A stretch of DNA of 64,000 nucleotides from NCBI RefSeq assembly GCF_024918955.1, contig NZ_CP103423.1, positions 186,001-250,000 on the forward strand, written 5' to 3'. The position numbers and the translations under genes are program-made. The notes beneath the pieces were generated by a model. It worked only from the letters and a program-made list of their open reading frames with translations. It searched no databases and had not been told where the DNA came from. Positions 52,179 through 64,000 of the stretch are shown in pieces. Within the stretch, counting starts at the first letter, position 1. Every line of letters starts with the position of its first letter. The stretch comes from Mesomycoplasma molare. GTDB taxonomy: Bacteria > Bacillota_I > Bacilli_A > Mycoplasmatales > Metamycoplasmataceae.

Positions 52179-53063
52179 ATGAAAAAATTCGCTTCAATTG
52201 ATATAGGCGGAACTAATGTTCGTTTTGCTTTAGTTGAAAATTCAAAAATAAAAAAGAAAATAAGGTTTAAAACTGAACAAATTAACTGAACTAAAACTTT
52301 AAATAAAATAGTTTCACTTATAAATAAATACGAAATTACTCATGTTGCTTTATGTATTCCTGGTCCTGCAAATTATGAAGAAGGTAAAATATTAAGTAGC
52401 CCAAATTTAAAAGGTTGAAAAAATAAAGATATTAAAACTTTTTTATTAGATAAAACAAATATAGAAAAAATAGTGTTTGAAAATGATGCTAATGTAATGG
52501 CGTTAGCAAATCATCATTACTATAAACAAACCCCAAAAGATGTTACACAATTTTTTACCATTTCCACAGGATTTGGAGCAGGACTAATTATCAATAATAA
52601 AGTATTTACAGGTTCTAATCATTTAGGGCAAGAAATAGCTCGAATTCCTTTAGGTGAAAAAATGGACGATAATTTTCATCTTTCTAAATTTTCGGCAGAA
52701 TTATTTGTTTCAGGAACAGGAATAGCTTTAAGAGCTTCCAAAATAAAAAAAGTAAATATGGATTCAAAATTTATCTTTGAAAATTTTGAAAGTGATCCAG
52801 AATTAAAAAAAATAATAAATGAATCTATTTTGGTGCTAGCTAAAACTATCGCAACATCGATAGGAATGCTTAATCCTAATTTAATGGTATTTGGTGGTTC
52901 AGTTTCTAATAATAACAGCTTTTTTGTAAAAGAAGCAATAAAATTAGCTAAGGAATTCTGTGATTATAATCAATATAAACAAGTTAAATTTAGATTTGAC
53001 CGACTTAAAGATAATTCAGCTTTAATAGGATTAAATTATTTAATTAACAATGAAAATAAATAA
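52179..53063 (+). CDS. ROK family sugar kinase
   Basis: The 294-aa protein has the ATP phosphate loop SIDIGGTNVRFALVE and FENDANVMALANHHY (catalytic Asp), then STGFGAGLII and GSNHLGQEIARIPLG. MLNPNLMVFGGSVS follows near the C-terminus. ROK enzymes phosphorylate glucose, mannose, N-acetylmannosamine or similar sugars; the substrate is not decidable. The usual ROK zinc motif CxCGxxGCxE after the GxxGE block is absent. UGA-Trp codons occur at INWTKT and KGWKNK. It overlaps the ECF gene by 14 bases. Confidence 0.88.
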
Positions 53064-53676
53064 TTCATATAAAAATAACACTGTATATAATTTAGTACTA
53101 AGTGCTATTTTTTCATCTCTTTCTTTAATTGCTCTATTTATAAGTCAATACTTAATTTGACCTGGTGAATTTGGTTTAAAAATAGACTTATCTCTTATTT
53201 TTATTTTTCCAGTTTTTTTTGTTATAAATTTTAAATACGGTTTTATAACAATATTTTTACGATTTATTCTAGGACCTTTTTTGCAAGGTAATATTGATTT
53301 AACAAACTATTTAGGTCATTTTATTTTATTTTTGTCTAATTTAATTTATATACTATCTTTCTTTTTATTTTGTAAAGTTTTTAAAAATAAAAAACTAACC
53401 CCTTTTGTTTTAACAATAATAGTTACAACTACAATTTTAAGTTTACTAAATTTTTCTTTATTTATTCCTTTATATTTTTATTTATTTAAAGTTATTTCTC
53501 ACTTTTCTATCCAGGAATTAATAGAAAAATTTTATGGAAACAATATTTGAAAATATTTAATATTTGTTTTAATTACATTCGGGACATTTAATTTAACAAA
53601 TTATTCATTGTCTTCCGTTTTCATAATTTTGCTTTTATTCATTTTAAAAAAAGTAAAGTCAAAAAATACCAAATAA
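53050..53676 (+). CDS. ECF transporter S component (substrate-binding membrane subunit)
   Basis: The 208-aa protein has five to six membrane helices and the S-component pattern DLSLIFIFPVFFVINFKYGF followed by ITIFLRFILGPFL, where the family has (D/N)xxxxP...GPxxG-type motifs linking to EcfT. It would bind a vitamin or nucleobase outside and hand it over the membrane with a shared EcfAAT module elsewhere. The ligand is unknown; the neighbouring nucleoside salvage genes hint at a related nutrient, but this is only context. UGA-Trp at LIWPGE and NIWKYL. Confidence 0.7.
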
Positions 53677-53679
53677 AAA

Positions 53680-53706
53680 TTAGCACTTTTTATGTTAGAG
53701 TGCTAA
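53680..53706 (+). promoter_or_regulatory. CIRCE operator (HrcA binding site) of lon
   Basis: TTAGCACTT, nine-base spacer, GAGTGCTAA: the consensus inverted repeat TTAGCACTC-N9-GAGTGCTAA with one mismatch in the left arm. It lies 57 bases before the lon GTG, overlapping or just upstream of TATATAATTT-type -10 sequences. HrcA repression of heat-shock genes, including lon, through CIRCE is established in mycoplasmas. Confidence 0.92.
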
Positions 53707-53763
53707 TTTTTATTATATAATTTAAAATAATATATAATTTTGAAATATTAAAAGGGAGGGAAA

Positions 53764-56241
53764 GTGAAAAATAAAAAAATTAAAAGTGCACCTTTTATTA
53801 ATTTAGAATTTCAAGTTGTTTTGCCTAAACAAATACCTGATGAAATAAAAATAAATAGTAAACAACTAGAAATAATTAAACAACAATACGAAAGTGAAGG
53901 TAAATTTAAGAAATTTAACTTAATTTTTACATATTTTCAAAATGGTATCCAAAATGAAGATAGTATTAAAAAATCTAATTTTTATCAAAAATATGCTACT
54001 TTAGTTGAAGTTGTTAGCTATAAAGAAGGAAGATCTCCTAAACTTATATTTACTGCTGGAAAAGTTGTTAAATTAATTGATTTTAATAAAGAAAAAAATG
54101 TAGAATCATTAAATTTTTCAGGATATAGTGAAATTTTTTATGAAGCAGTAGAAGAAATTAATAAAGTAAGCGAAGAAACGATAATTGAAATTTTTAAAAA
54201 ATTAGAAGGATTAATTAAAAAACACAGTTTTTTAGAAGAATTAAATAATATTATTGATTTTGTTTCTAAACAAATAAAAACAGATGATAAACCTTGAGAA
54301 TTGGTGAGTATTTTTGCAGAACATTTAAATATTCCTTATAGTGAAAGAGTAAAACTTTTAGCTATGGAAGATTCTGGAGATAGATTAAATTACCTAGTGC
54401 AATATTTAATGGTTTTAGTAAACGAGAAAAAACTAGTTGAAAATATTGAAATTGAAATGAAAAAAACTCTTGATAAACAACAAAAAGAGTTTCTTTTAAG
54501 AGAAAGAATAAGAGCCATTAGACAACAATTAGGCGAAGAAGATGAACAAGAAACCAAAAACGAAAAAGAATTGTACAAAAACGATGATGAAAATAAGTTT
54601 CCTGTTGAAGTAAGACAAATTATTAAAAATGAAACAAGAAAATTAAAAGGAATGATGTCTAGCTCTCCTGAAGCTAATGTTTCAAAAAATTATTTAGATT
54701 TAATTTATAACCTTCCTTGAAGAAAAGTTATGATAGATGATTTAAATATTCAAAAAGCAGAAAAAGAATTGTCTAAAAAACATTATGGTCTAAAAGATGT
54801 TAAAGAGAGAATCTTAGAATTTTTAGCCGTTTTAACAAATATAAAAGAAAAAAACAAAGAAAAAAATACAGTTTTAGTAAAAGAATTACCTACAGAAAAT
54901 GAAGCTTTAGATTTAGGTTTATTTAGCAAAGATAAAAATAGAGAAATTAATAATATGCCTATATTAACACTTGTAGGGCCTCCTGGAACAGGTAAAACTA
55001 CAATAGCTCAATCAATAGCGGATGCTTTAGGTAGAAAAATGATTAAAATTTCATTAGGTGGAGTTAGAGATGAGTCAGAAATAAGAGGTCATAGAAGAAC
55101 TTATGTTGGAGCTATGCCTGGTAAAATTATTAATGCAATTAAAAAAGCAGGAATCTCTAATCCGGTTATTTTACTAGATGAAATTGATAAAATGTCTTCA
55201 GACTTTAGAGGAGATCCTGCCTCAGCTTTATTAGAAGTATTGGATCCTGAACAAAACAAATTTTTTCAAGACCATTACTTAGAAACTGAATATGATTTAT
55301 CAAAAGTAATTTTTATAGCTACAGCAAATTATTTTGACGGAATTCCTGAAGCTTTAGCTGATAGAATGGAAATTATTGAACTTTCTTCATATACACTATT
55401 AGAAAAAAAAGAAATAGTAAAAAGCCATTTACTAGAAAAAGTTTTATCAGAAAATAAATTAGACTCTAAATACTTCAACATCGATGATGAAACTATAGAA
55501 TTTATCATTCAAAATTACACAAGAGAAGCGGGAGTACGTGATTTAAAAAGAAACTTCGATAAAATAACTAGAAAAATAATAGTTAAATTATTAAAAGGTA
55601 AAATAGCAAAAGATCAAGACTTTGTTGTAACAAAAGAATTTGTAAGAAAAATGCTAGGTGTAGAAAAATTTACTGATGATATTAATGAAAAACAACCACA
55701 AATAGGTGCAGTAAATGGTCTAGCTTATACTTCTTATGGAGGATCTACTTTATCTATAGAAGTTAATACAGCTCCTTCTACAAAAGCAGAAATTAAATTA
55801 ACTGGGCAATTAAAAGATGTAATGAGAGAATCAGCTGAAATAGCAATAAGTTACGTTAGATCTAATGCAGCGCAATTTGGAATTGATTTTGATTTTGAAA
55901 CAAATCAAATTCATATTCATGTTCCAGAGGGAGCGGTGCCAAAAGATGGACCTTCTGCGGGTGTTACTTTTACCACCGCCATTATTTCTGCATTATTAAA
56001 AAAACCTGTTTCATCTAAAATTGGTATGACAGGAGAAATAACTTTAAGAGGAAAAGTATTAGCTATTGGTGGATTAAAAGAAAAATCTCTAGCAGCTTAT
56101 AAATTCGGAATAAAAACAATATTCATCCCTAAAGAAAACGAAAAGAATTTACAAGATATAGCACAAGAAGTAAAAGATAATATAGAATTTAAACCCGTAT
56201 CAAATTACATAGAAATTTTTGATTATATATTTAAAAAATAA
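53764..56241 (+). CDS. lon: ATP-dependent protease Lon
   Basis: Degrades misfolded and regulatory proteins in the cytosol. The 825-aa protein starts at GTG 53764 behind AAAGGGAGGG. It has the N-terminal substrate domain (to about 310), Walker [11 protein letters not shown], Walker [10 protein letters not shown], and sensor arginines in GVRDLKRN. The Ser-Lys protease site is [10 protein letters not shown], with the Lys in [17 protein letters not shown]-Trp at KPWELV and LPWRKV joins three segments. A CIRCE element upstream indicates heat-shock control by HrcA. Confidence 0.96.
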
Positions 56242-56277
56242 AAATAAGGCTATCTATAAAAGATGGCTTTTATTTTT
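56240..56277 (+). terminator. Terminator after lon
   Basis: AAAATAAGGCTATCT pairs with AGATGGCTTTTATTTTT around a short loop, with G-U and one mismatch; the stem runs on into T-rich sequence. Confidence 0.65.
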
Positions 56278-56353
56278 GAACAAAAAATTTATTTTTCTAT
56301 AAAAAAGTTATTTTTTTTGATTTTTTTAAAAAAAATGTAAAATTTTATTAATT

Positions 56354-57784
<1,431 letters not shown>

Positions 57785-57792
57785 TATAAATT

Positions 57793-57816
57793 AAGTTGCT
57801 TTAAGCAACTTTTTGT
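57793..57816 (+). terminator. Terminator after proS
   Basis: AAGTTGC pairs with GCAACTT around TTTAA (57793-57811), followed by T-rich sequence. Confidence 0.75.
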
Positions 57817-57889
57817 TTTTATTTAGGCTAATCTACTGAAAGATTTAATTTTTTGCACAAATTATCCTGAGTATACTAATAATGTTCAA

Positions 57890-57898
57890 TGTTATAAT
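57890..57898 (+). promoter_or_regulatory. Extended -10 promoter (TGTTATAAT) of the hsd operon
   Basis: A perfect TGnTATAAT lies 54 bases upstream of hsdR, which has its own AGGAGG site. Confidence 0.55.
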
Positions 57899-57952
57899 TT
57901 ATAAAAATAACTACTTTAATAAATAAAGCTATTTAATTAGGAGGATTATAGA

Positions 57953-60900
57953 ATGTCGTACAAAAATAGTACAGAAAAAACAAGAGTACAAATACCTGCC
58001 ATGATTCATTTATTAAGATTAGGGTATGCATATTTACCAATTTCAACAAACTCTTTAGATAAAAGAAACTTCGATAAAGAAACAAACATTGAAATTAACA
58101 TTTTTAAAAGTCAATTTAAAAAATTAAATCCTAATTTTGATCAAGATATTGATAAAGTACTAAGAGAAATAAAATGAAGCCTAAATAATGATGATTTAGG
58201 AAAAGACTTTTATAATAACCTTGTATCTCAAAATGTTAAATTGATTGATTTTGAAAATATCAGTAATAACGTTTTTCATTTCTCTGCTGAACTAGAATTT
58301 TCTAATGGTGATGAGTCGTTTAGACCGGATATTACTATTTTTATTAATGGTTTACCGTTAGCGATTATTGAGGTTAAAATTCCTAATAATAAAGATGGAC
58401 AACTAGCTGAAGAAAAAAGAATGAATGATATAAGACTTTCTAATAAAAAATTTAAAAGATTTTTTAACTTAATTCAATTAATGATGTTTTCAAATAATAT
58501 GGATTACTCTGTTAAGGGTGATAAGTTAAGTGGATCATTTTATTCAACAGGATCAAATAACAAAGTTGTTTTCAATAGATTTAAAGAAGAACCTGTAAAG
58601 AATAATCCCAATTATTATTATGAAAATTTTGTATATGAAAATGTTGAGAAAGATATAGAAAAAAAGATTTTATCAGATTTTAATTCAGAAGATATTTTAG
58701 ATTCAAATGAATATAAAACAAATAAAGATTATTTAACTTATACTAACAAATTTTTAACATCGTTATGTAGCAGGGAAAGAATTCTATTTTTAATTAAATA
58801 CGGAATAGTATATCTTAATTCAGAAAGGGAAGAATACGGAAAAAGAGTAACGATTAATGAAAAACATATTGCAAGATATCAGCAAATATTCGCTTGTTTA
58901 GCTGTTAAGGAAAAACTCGAACAAGGAGTTAAATCCGGAATAATATGACATACTCAAGGAAGTGGAAAAACTGCTTTATCATATTATTTTGTCAAGTTTT
59001 TAACAAACTATTTTTCTAAAAAGAATAAGGTAGCAAAATTTTACTTTATTGTAGATAGAATCGATCTTTTAGAACAAGCAAAACAAGAATTTGAAACAAG
59101 AGGTCTAATTGTTAAAACTGCAGAAAATAAGAAAGAATTATTAGAACAATTTAATAGTTATAACGCTAACGAAGGTAATAGCGGTAAATTAGAAATTGTG
59201 GTTGTAAACATTCAAAGATTTAGTGAAAATGATAAACAAGATTTAGAAATATTGCCTTATTCTACAAATTTACAAAGAATTTTAATAATTGATGAAGCTC
59301 ATAGAAGTTACAATATACAAGGAAGCTTCCTTGCTAACTTAATCAATATGGATAAAAACTCTATAAAACTTGCATTAACCGGTACTCCACTTTTGAAAGA
59401 AGAATGAACATCAATGCAAATATTTGGCGATTATATACATACTTATTATTATGATAAATCAATTAATGATGGTTATACTTTACAAATAATTAGAGAAGAT
59501 ATAGACACATATTATAAGAAAAATCTGCAAAATATAAGTAGTAATAACTTTTTGCATGCACAAAAAAATGAAGTAAAAAAGAGTTTTATAAAGGAAAATG
59601 ATAACTATATAGAAGAACTTTTGAAATATATAATTGTAGATTTTTATAAATTTAGAAAATATTATAACGACACAACATTAGGAGCTATGATAATTTGTGA
59701 TTCAAGTGTTCAAGCAAAGAAAATGAATGAAAAATTCGATGAAATTCAAAAGCAAATAAGTAAAGAAATAAAAGATGAAATTAATTTTAAAAAAGGATTA
59801 ATTTTACATGATGTAGAAGATAAAGAAACTAGAAAAATGTTAGTTAATGATTTTAAAAAGAATTTTAAAATTGATATATTAATAGTTTTTAATATGTTGT
59901 TAACAGGTTTTGATGCTCCCAGATTAAAAAGATTGTATTTTGGAAGAAAATTAAAAGCACATAGTTTATTGCAAGCAATAACAAGAGTTAATAGACCATA
60001 TAGAGAAATGAAATATGGTTATATTATAGATTTTGTTAATATAAAAGAAAATTTTGATGAAACAAATATGAAATATTTAAATGAGTTAAAAAGATTTAAT
60101 ACTGGAATAGCAGAAGAACATGGAGGTCAATTTAAAAATATCTTTTTAAATAGAGAAGAAATTGAAGAAAAAGTTAAAAGAGCACATAATATATTATTTA
60201 ATTCCTACGCAGATAATTTAGAGCAATTTGAAAAATTTTTAGAAACAAGAAGTGATAAAAAAGAATTGTTTGAAATAAGAGAAATTTTACAAGATGTTCG
60301 CGGATATTATAATCTAGCTAAAAGTTTTGATAGCGAATTATTTAAAGAAGAGTTTAAAGAAATTAAAATAGAAGATATTTCTCAGTTAATATCTATGCTA
60401 TCTAGAAGAATTTCTTTTATAAATTTTCAAGAAGAGCAAAATAAAAATCAAGAGATAAAACTTATAACAAATGAAATTTTATCTAATTTGAAATTTAATT
60501 TTATATTATCATCTAGAGAAGAACTTAAAATAGTTTCTAACAGAATTGATGAAAAAATTAAAGAAATAGAACGTATGTTTGCAAAACAGATTGATAAAAA
60601 TGATCCAAAATTTATGAATATTCAAGAATTAATATTTAGTAAATTAAATGAATGTAATTATAAAGAAATTAAAAGTTCAAAAGAGTATGATGAAATATTA
60701 AAAGAGATAGATTTATATAAAAATAAATTAGAAAAAATACAAATAGAAGATGAAAATTTAGCAAAACATTATCGTAACAACTCTAAAATGCTATTTATGC
60801 ATAAATGAATAAGAAATATAAATTCAAGTATAACAACAAATGATGTGTTGATATCAAAAATAGATGAAGAAATTAAAAATTCTTTACTTATATTAGAAAA

Positions 60901-61063
60901 AGAAATAGAAGAAAAAATAAATAAAAATGCTGATAATCTTAAAAAAGAAGATTTTTTTAAAAAATTTATAGAATTTGTAATAAGTAGAAACAAAATAAAT
61001 GTATCAACAAAATATAAAGAAAGTTTTATAAAAGAATTAATAAATCAATATAAAGAACTTTAA
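57953..61063 (+). CDS. hsdR: Type I restriction enzyme R subunit (HsdR)
   Basis: ATP-dependent DNA translocase and endonuclease of a type I complex. The 1036-aa protein has a PD-(D/E)xK nuclease (FRPDITIF...LAIIEVK, near residues 120-145). The SF2 motor has Walker A IWHTQGSGKTAL near 331, DEAH box LIIDEAHRSYN near 446, motif III LALTGTP, and motif VI LLQAITRVNRPYR. A helical HsdM-contacting tail follows. UGA-Trp codons break it five times under the standard code, so it is easily mis-annotated as fragments. The frame is intact. hsdM begins 15 bases after it. Confidence 0.95.
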
Positions 61064-61078
61064 GAAAGGAAGAATATT

Positions 61079-62719
61079 ATGAATGTAATGGTAAAAGATA
61101 AAACGATAAAGTTAATTGATGAACTAAAAGCGGTTTGTCAAGTTTTTGGATTAGGGAATGATGGTAATGAATATAAGATCATTACACAAATATTTTTGTA
61201 TAAATTTATAAATGACAAATTTGGATATGAAATAAAAAAAGTAAGTGAAAATATACGAAATGCCAAGAGATGGGATGAGATATATTTTAATATGAATAAA
61301 ACCGATAGAGAAGAATTATTATTACAACTTGAACCTGAAATACCTAAACTTGAACCAGAACATCTCATTTCTACATTGTGAAATCAACAAGATAAAGATG
61401 ATTTTTCAACTATATTTGATAATGCAATGATGGATATTTCAAGAAAAAATGAAGATATTTTTGTAACAAAAACATCTCAAGGGACAAAAATTCCTATTTT
61501 TGAAGAATTAACAATATATATAACCGATAGAAATGAACGATCAAATTTTGCTAAAGCATTAATAAGTCGATTACATAATTTTTCTTTTGAAGAAGTTTTT
61601 GAAGAAAAATATGATTTTTTTTCAACTATATTTGAATATTTGATAAAAGATTATAACACAAACGGAGGTGGTAAATATGCCGAATATTATACACCTCATT
61701 CAATAGCTTCTATAATGGCTAAACTTCTTGTTGGTAAAGAAAAAGAATTAAAAAGTGTCCGTATCTATGATCCATCAGCGGGTACAGGAACATTGCTTAT
61801 GTCTTTAGCGAATGAAATAGGTAATGAAAATTGTAGTATATTCGCTCAAGACATTTCTCAACGTAGTAATAAGATGTTAAAATTAAATCTTATTTTAAAT
61901 GGAGCAACTTTTTCGTTAGAAAACATTATTCAAGGAGATACTTTAACTTCTCCTAATGATTTATGATTTAATAAAACAGAATTAATAAAAGAATTTGATT
62001 TTGTAGTTTCAAATCCACCTTTTAAAATGGATTTTTCTGAGACGAGAGAAAAACTATCAAGTATGCCTACAAGATTTTGAGCAGGTGTACCTAAAATTCC
62101 TGCTAAGAAAAAAGAAAGCATGGCTATTTATACCTTATTTATTCAACATGTAATTAATTCTATTAAAAGTAATAGTGGTAAAGGTGCAATCGTTATTCCT
62201 ACAGGTTTTATAACATCTAAGTCAGGAGTAGAAAGAAAAATTTTAGAAAAAATAGTTGATGATAAATTAGTTTATGGATGTATAAGTATGCCTTCCAATG
62301 TTTTTGCAAACACAGGAACAAATGTCTCTGTTTTGTTTTTTGATAAAAGAAAAATACATGATAAAGTCATTTTAATAGATGCTTCAAAACTAGGGGAAGA
62401 ATATCAAGAAGGAAAAAATAAGAAAAAAAGATTAACTAATGATGATATTGATTTAATAATAAAAACTTTTAATGATAAGGAAGTTGTAGATAATTTTTCA
62501 GTTTTAGTAACATATGATGAAATTAAAGAAAAAAATTATTCTTTATCTGCTGGTCAATATTTTGAAATTAAAATAGATTATATAGATATGAGCGAAGAAG
62601 AATTTGAAAATAAGATGTCTGAATATAAAAATGAATTATTATCTCTTTTTGAAGAAGGAGATAAATTACAAAAAGAGATAATGGAGCAATTAGGGAAAAT
62701 AAAATATGAAAAAAAATAA
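61079..62719 (+). CDS. hsdM: Type I restriction-modification methyltransferase subunit (HsdM)
   Basis: Adenine-N6 methyltransferase of the type I complex. The 546-aa protein has an N-terminal helical domain, GGGKYAEYYTPHSIASIMAK, the SAM motif I YDPSAGTGTLLMSLA and the catalytic motif IV FVVSNPPFKMDF. A C-terminal coiled coil that contacts HsdS completes it. UGA-Trp codons at TLWNQQ, DLWFNK and TRFWAG are in frame. It overlaps hsdS by 14 bases. Confidence 0.95.
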
Positions 62720-63758
62720 AATAGTAAAATTAAAAGATATTGCAAGATTTACAGCCGGACAATCTCCAGAATCTAAATACTATTCACAAAATAATTTATT
62801 TACCCCTTTTTTGCAAGGGAGTAAAACTTTTGGTAGATTGTATCCAAAAATATATACTTATACTTCTAAAATAACTAGAATCGCGAAAAAAGGCGATATT
62901 TTAATAAGCGTTAGAGCACCTATAGGAGATTTGAATATTGCAAAAAGTGATGTATGCATAGGTAGAGGACTAGGAGCCATTAGGGGTATTAATATTCCTA
63001 ATAAATATATATATTTTATTTTAAAAAACAATATTAATAATTTAATTAAAAAAGGTTCGGGCACAACATTTTCTTCTATTTCTGTTGATGAAATTTTAAA
63101 TATGGATTTATTAGTACCTTTAAAAAATTTAGAAGAAATTGGGGAGTTTTTATGAAAAATAGAAACTAAAATAGAAATAAATAATAAGATAAACGATAAT
63201 TTAGAGAAACAAATGAGTTTTATTTACGATTTTCAAATAAGTAAAATGAATGGTAAATTTGTTCAATCTAAAGATATTTCATATATTACAAACGGAAAGC
63301 AAGACGCAAACTTTGCCAGCAAAAACGGAAAATACAACTTTTTTACATGCTCTACAGAAACTTTAAAATGTGATGATTTTGCATTTGATAATTCGGCTAT
63401 TTTAATAGCTGGTAATGGTGACTTTAACGTAAAACATTATATTGGCAAATTTAATTCTTATCAAAGAACATACGTTTTAATACCTAATAATAATTTTTTT
63501 TCTATTCTTTATTTAGGGAGTTTAAATGCCACTCGTAAATTTAGATTAAATTCAAATGGATCAATTATAAAATTTATAACAAAAAAAGATGTTGAAAATA
63601 TCCCTGTCTTTATTCCGAGAAATATAAAAATCCTAAACACATTAAATAATTTAATACATTTAAAAGAAAACAAAATAAATGAAATCGAAAATCTTAAAAG
63701 AATAAAAGATTTTTTACTTCCATTACTTATGAACGGACAAGCCGAGATAGATGATTAA
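62706..63758 (+). CDS. hsdS: Type I restriction-modification specificity subunit (HsdS)
   Basis: Determines the bipartite DNA target. The 350-aa protein has two target-recognition domains: the first about residues 5-145 (RFTAGQSPESKYYSQ, KGDILISVRAPIGDLNIAK, IGRGLGAIRG), the second about 190-315 (YITNGKQDANFASKNGKY, AILIAGNGDF). Each is followed by a conserved helix (WKIETKIEINNKINDNLEKQ and HLKENKINEIENLKRIKDFL). It is a little short for a full HsdS but both halves are complete. UGA-Trp at EFLWKIE joins them. The target sequence cannot be predicted. Confidence 0.92.
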
Positions 63759-63807
63759 CAACTAAATTATCGTTTAACAAAATAAAAAAGCAAAAAATTA
63801 ACTTCAA

Positions 63808-63858
63808 TCAAGGGTGAATAAATATATTAAAAGAACTAGCCCTTGAATGTCGTTCTTT
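63808..63858 (+). promoter_or_regulatory. Two overlapping, mutually exclusive hairpins between hsdS and the next gene
   Basis: TCAAGGG (63808-63814) pairs with CCCTTGA (63840-63846). AAAGAAC (63830-63836) pairs with GTTCTTT (63852-63858). The right arm of the first lies in the loop of the second, so only one can form at a time. This could be a terminator/antiterminator pair or part of a recombination site. Confidence 0.4.
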
Positions 63859-63877
63859 ATCTTAGGAGGATGACATA

Positions 63878-64000
63878 ATGTTAGAAAAAATAATAAAAAA
63901 TATAATACAAAAAATGCAAAATACTTTGAATAATAAGCAATTAAAATATCTTTCAATCGTTTTAAGTAAAGAACTTAATGCGATGTTAAAAGATAATGAA
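63878..64000 (+). CDS. Probable tyrosine recombinase (Xer/HsdS-shuffling type), N-terminal fragment
   Basis: The window ends 41 codons into this frame, which follows a strong AGGAGGA site. The visible part (IIQKMQNTLNNKQLKYLSIV, then LSKELNAM) resembles the N-terminal helix of mycoplasmal site-specific recombinases that sit beside hsdS genes and invert or exchange specificity segments. No catalytic residues (R..H..R..Y) are inside the window, so the call rests on the N-terminus and location. Confidence 0.45.
   Translation, partial: MLEKIIKNIIQKMQNTLNNKQLKYLSIVLSKELNAMLKDNE

Overview
The window is AT-rich DNA from a Mollicute, most likely a Mycoplasma of the hominis/bovis type. Nearly every long reading frame is continuous only if UGA is read as tryptophan (genetic code 4). 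Genes are packed tightly with ATGA/TAATG overlaps, several are leaderless behind TATAAT boxes, and the gene content is typically mycoplasmal: lipoproteins with a lipobox, PlsX/FakA, MgtE, a CIRCE-controlled lon, IS30-type elements that duplicate terminators, and a type I restriction locus. All gene boundaries here were worked out with UGA = Trp, so many join what a standard-code reading would split.

Layout. 1-640: end of an oligopeptide ABC ATPase and a DUF3899-like membrane protein. 662-5111: two decayed IS30 elements in opposite orientation, each inside a duplicated terminator, flanking a membrane protein and degV. 5115-8252 (-): trpS-thrS-membrane protein operon. 8404-12669: a two-gene defence-type operon, a C5-cytosine DNA methyltransferase overlapping a 971-aa DUF262/DUF1524 (GmrSD-type) protein, preceded by a leader with a (TA)10 repeat and a hairpin. 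12832-14751: transglutaminase-like lipoprotein. 14934-21475: yloU-fakA-plsX-rnc-smc. 21540-28284: accessory zone with a transposase fossil, a leucine-rich-repeat lipoprotein behind a T15 tract, a frameshifted OLD-like nuclease, an IS-end relic and a frameshifted SF1 helicase. 28555-37172 (-): PH-like membrane protein, luciferase-like monooxygenase, pseudouridine synthase, a two-subunit ABC exporter, coaX, rsmA and a GNAT-TatD fusion. 37257-48705: prs-rsmG, two divergent small-molecule kinases, gpmI, a degenerate subtilisin-like protein, a cysteine-rich tail-anchored protein, cdaA, mgtE and pgsA. 48804-53676: nucleoside salvage (deoD, deoA, deoC, upp), a ROK kinase and an ECF S component. 53680-57784: CIRCE-lon and proS. 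57953-64000: type I hsdR-hsdM-hsdS and the start of what is probably a tyrosine recombinase.

How the genes work together. DegV (FakB), FakA and PlsX form the route that phosphorylates exogenous fatty acids and passes acyl groups to phospholipid synthesis, with PgsA making phosphatidylglycerophosphate. DeoD, DeoA and DeoC take nucleosides to free bases and, via deoxyribose-5-phosphate, to glycolytic intermediates; Upp and Prs recapture bases with PRPP. Three separate DNA-restriction or defence-type loci are present (MTase-GmrSD, OLD plus helicase, type I HsdRMS). Two of them carry features of switching or decay: a dinucleotide repeat, and single-base frameshifts.

The most novel-looking item is the 8404-12669 operon. 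The (TA)10 repeat lies in a leader reading frame that stays open into the methyltransferase gene only at the present repeat number (modulo 3), and an inverted repeat with a T6 tail sits directly before the methyltransferase start. This suggests a repeat-length-controlled attenuator or coupling switch on a methyltransferase plus GmrSD-nuclease system. That mechanism is inference from sequence.
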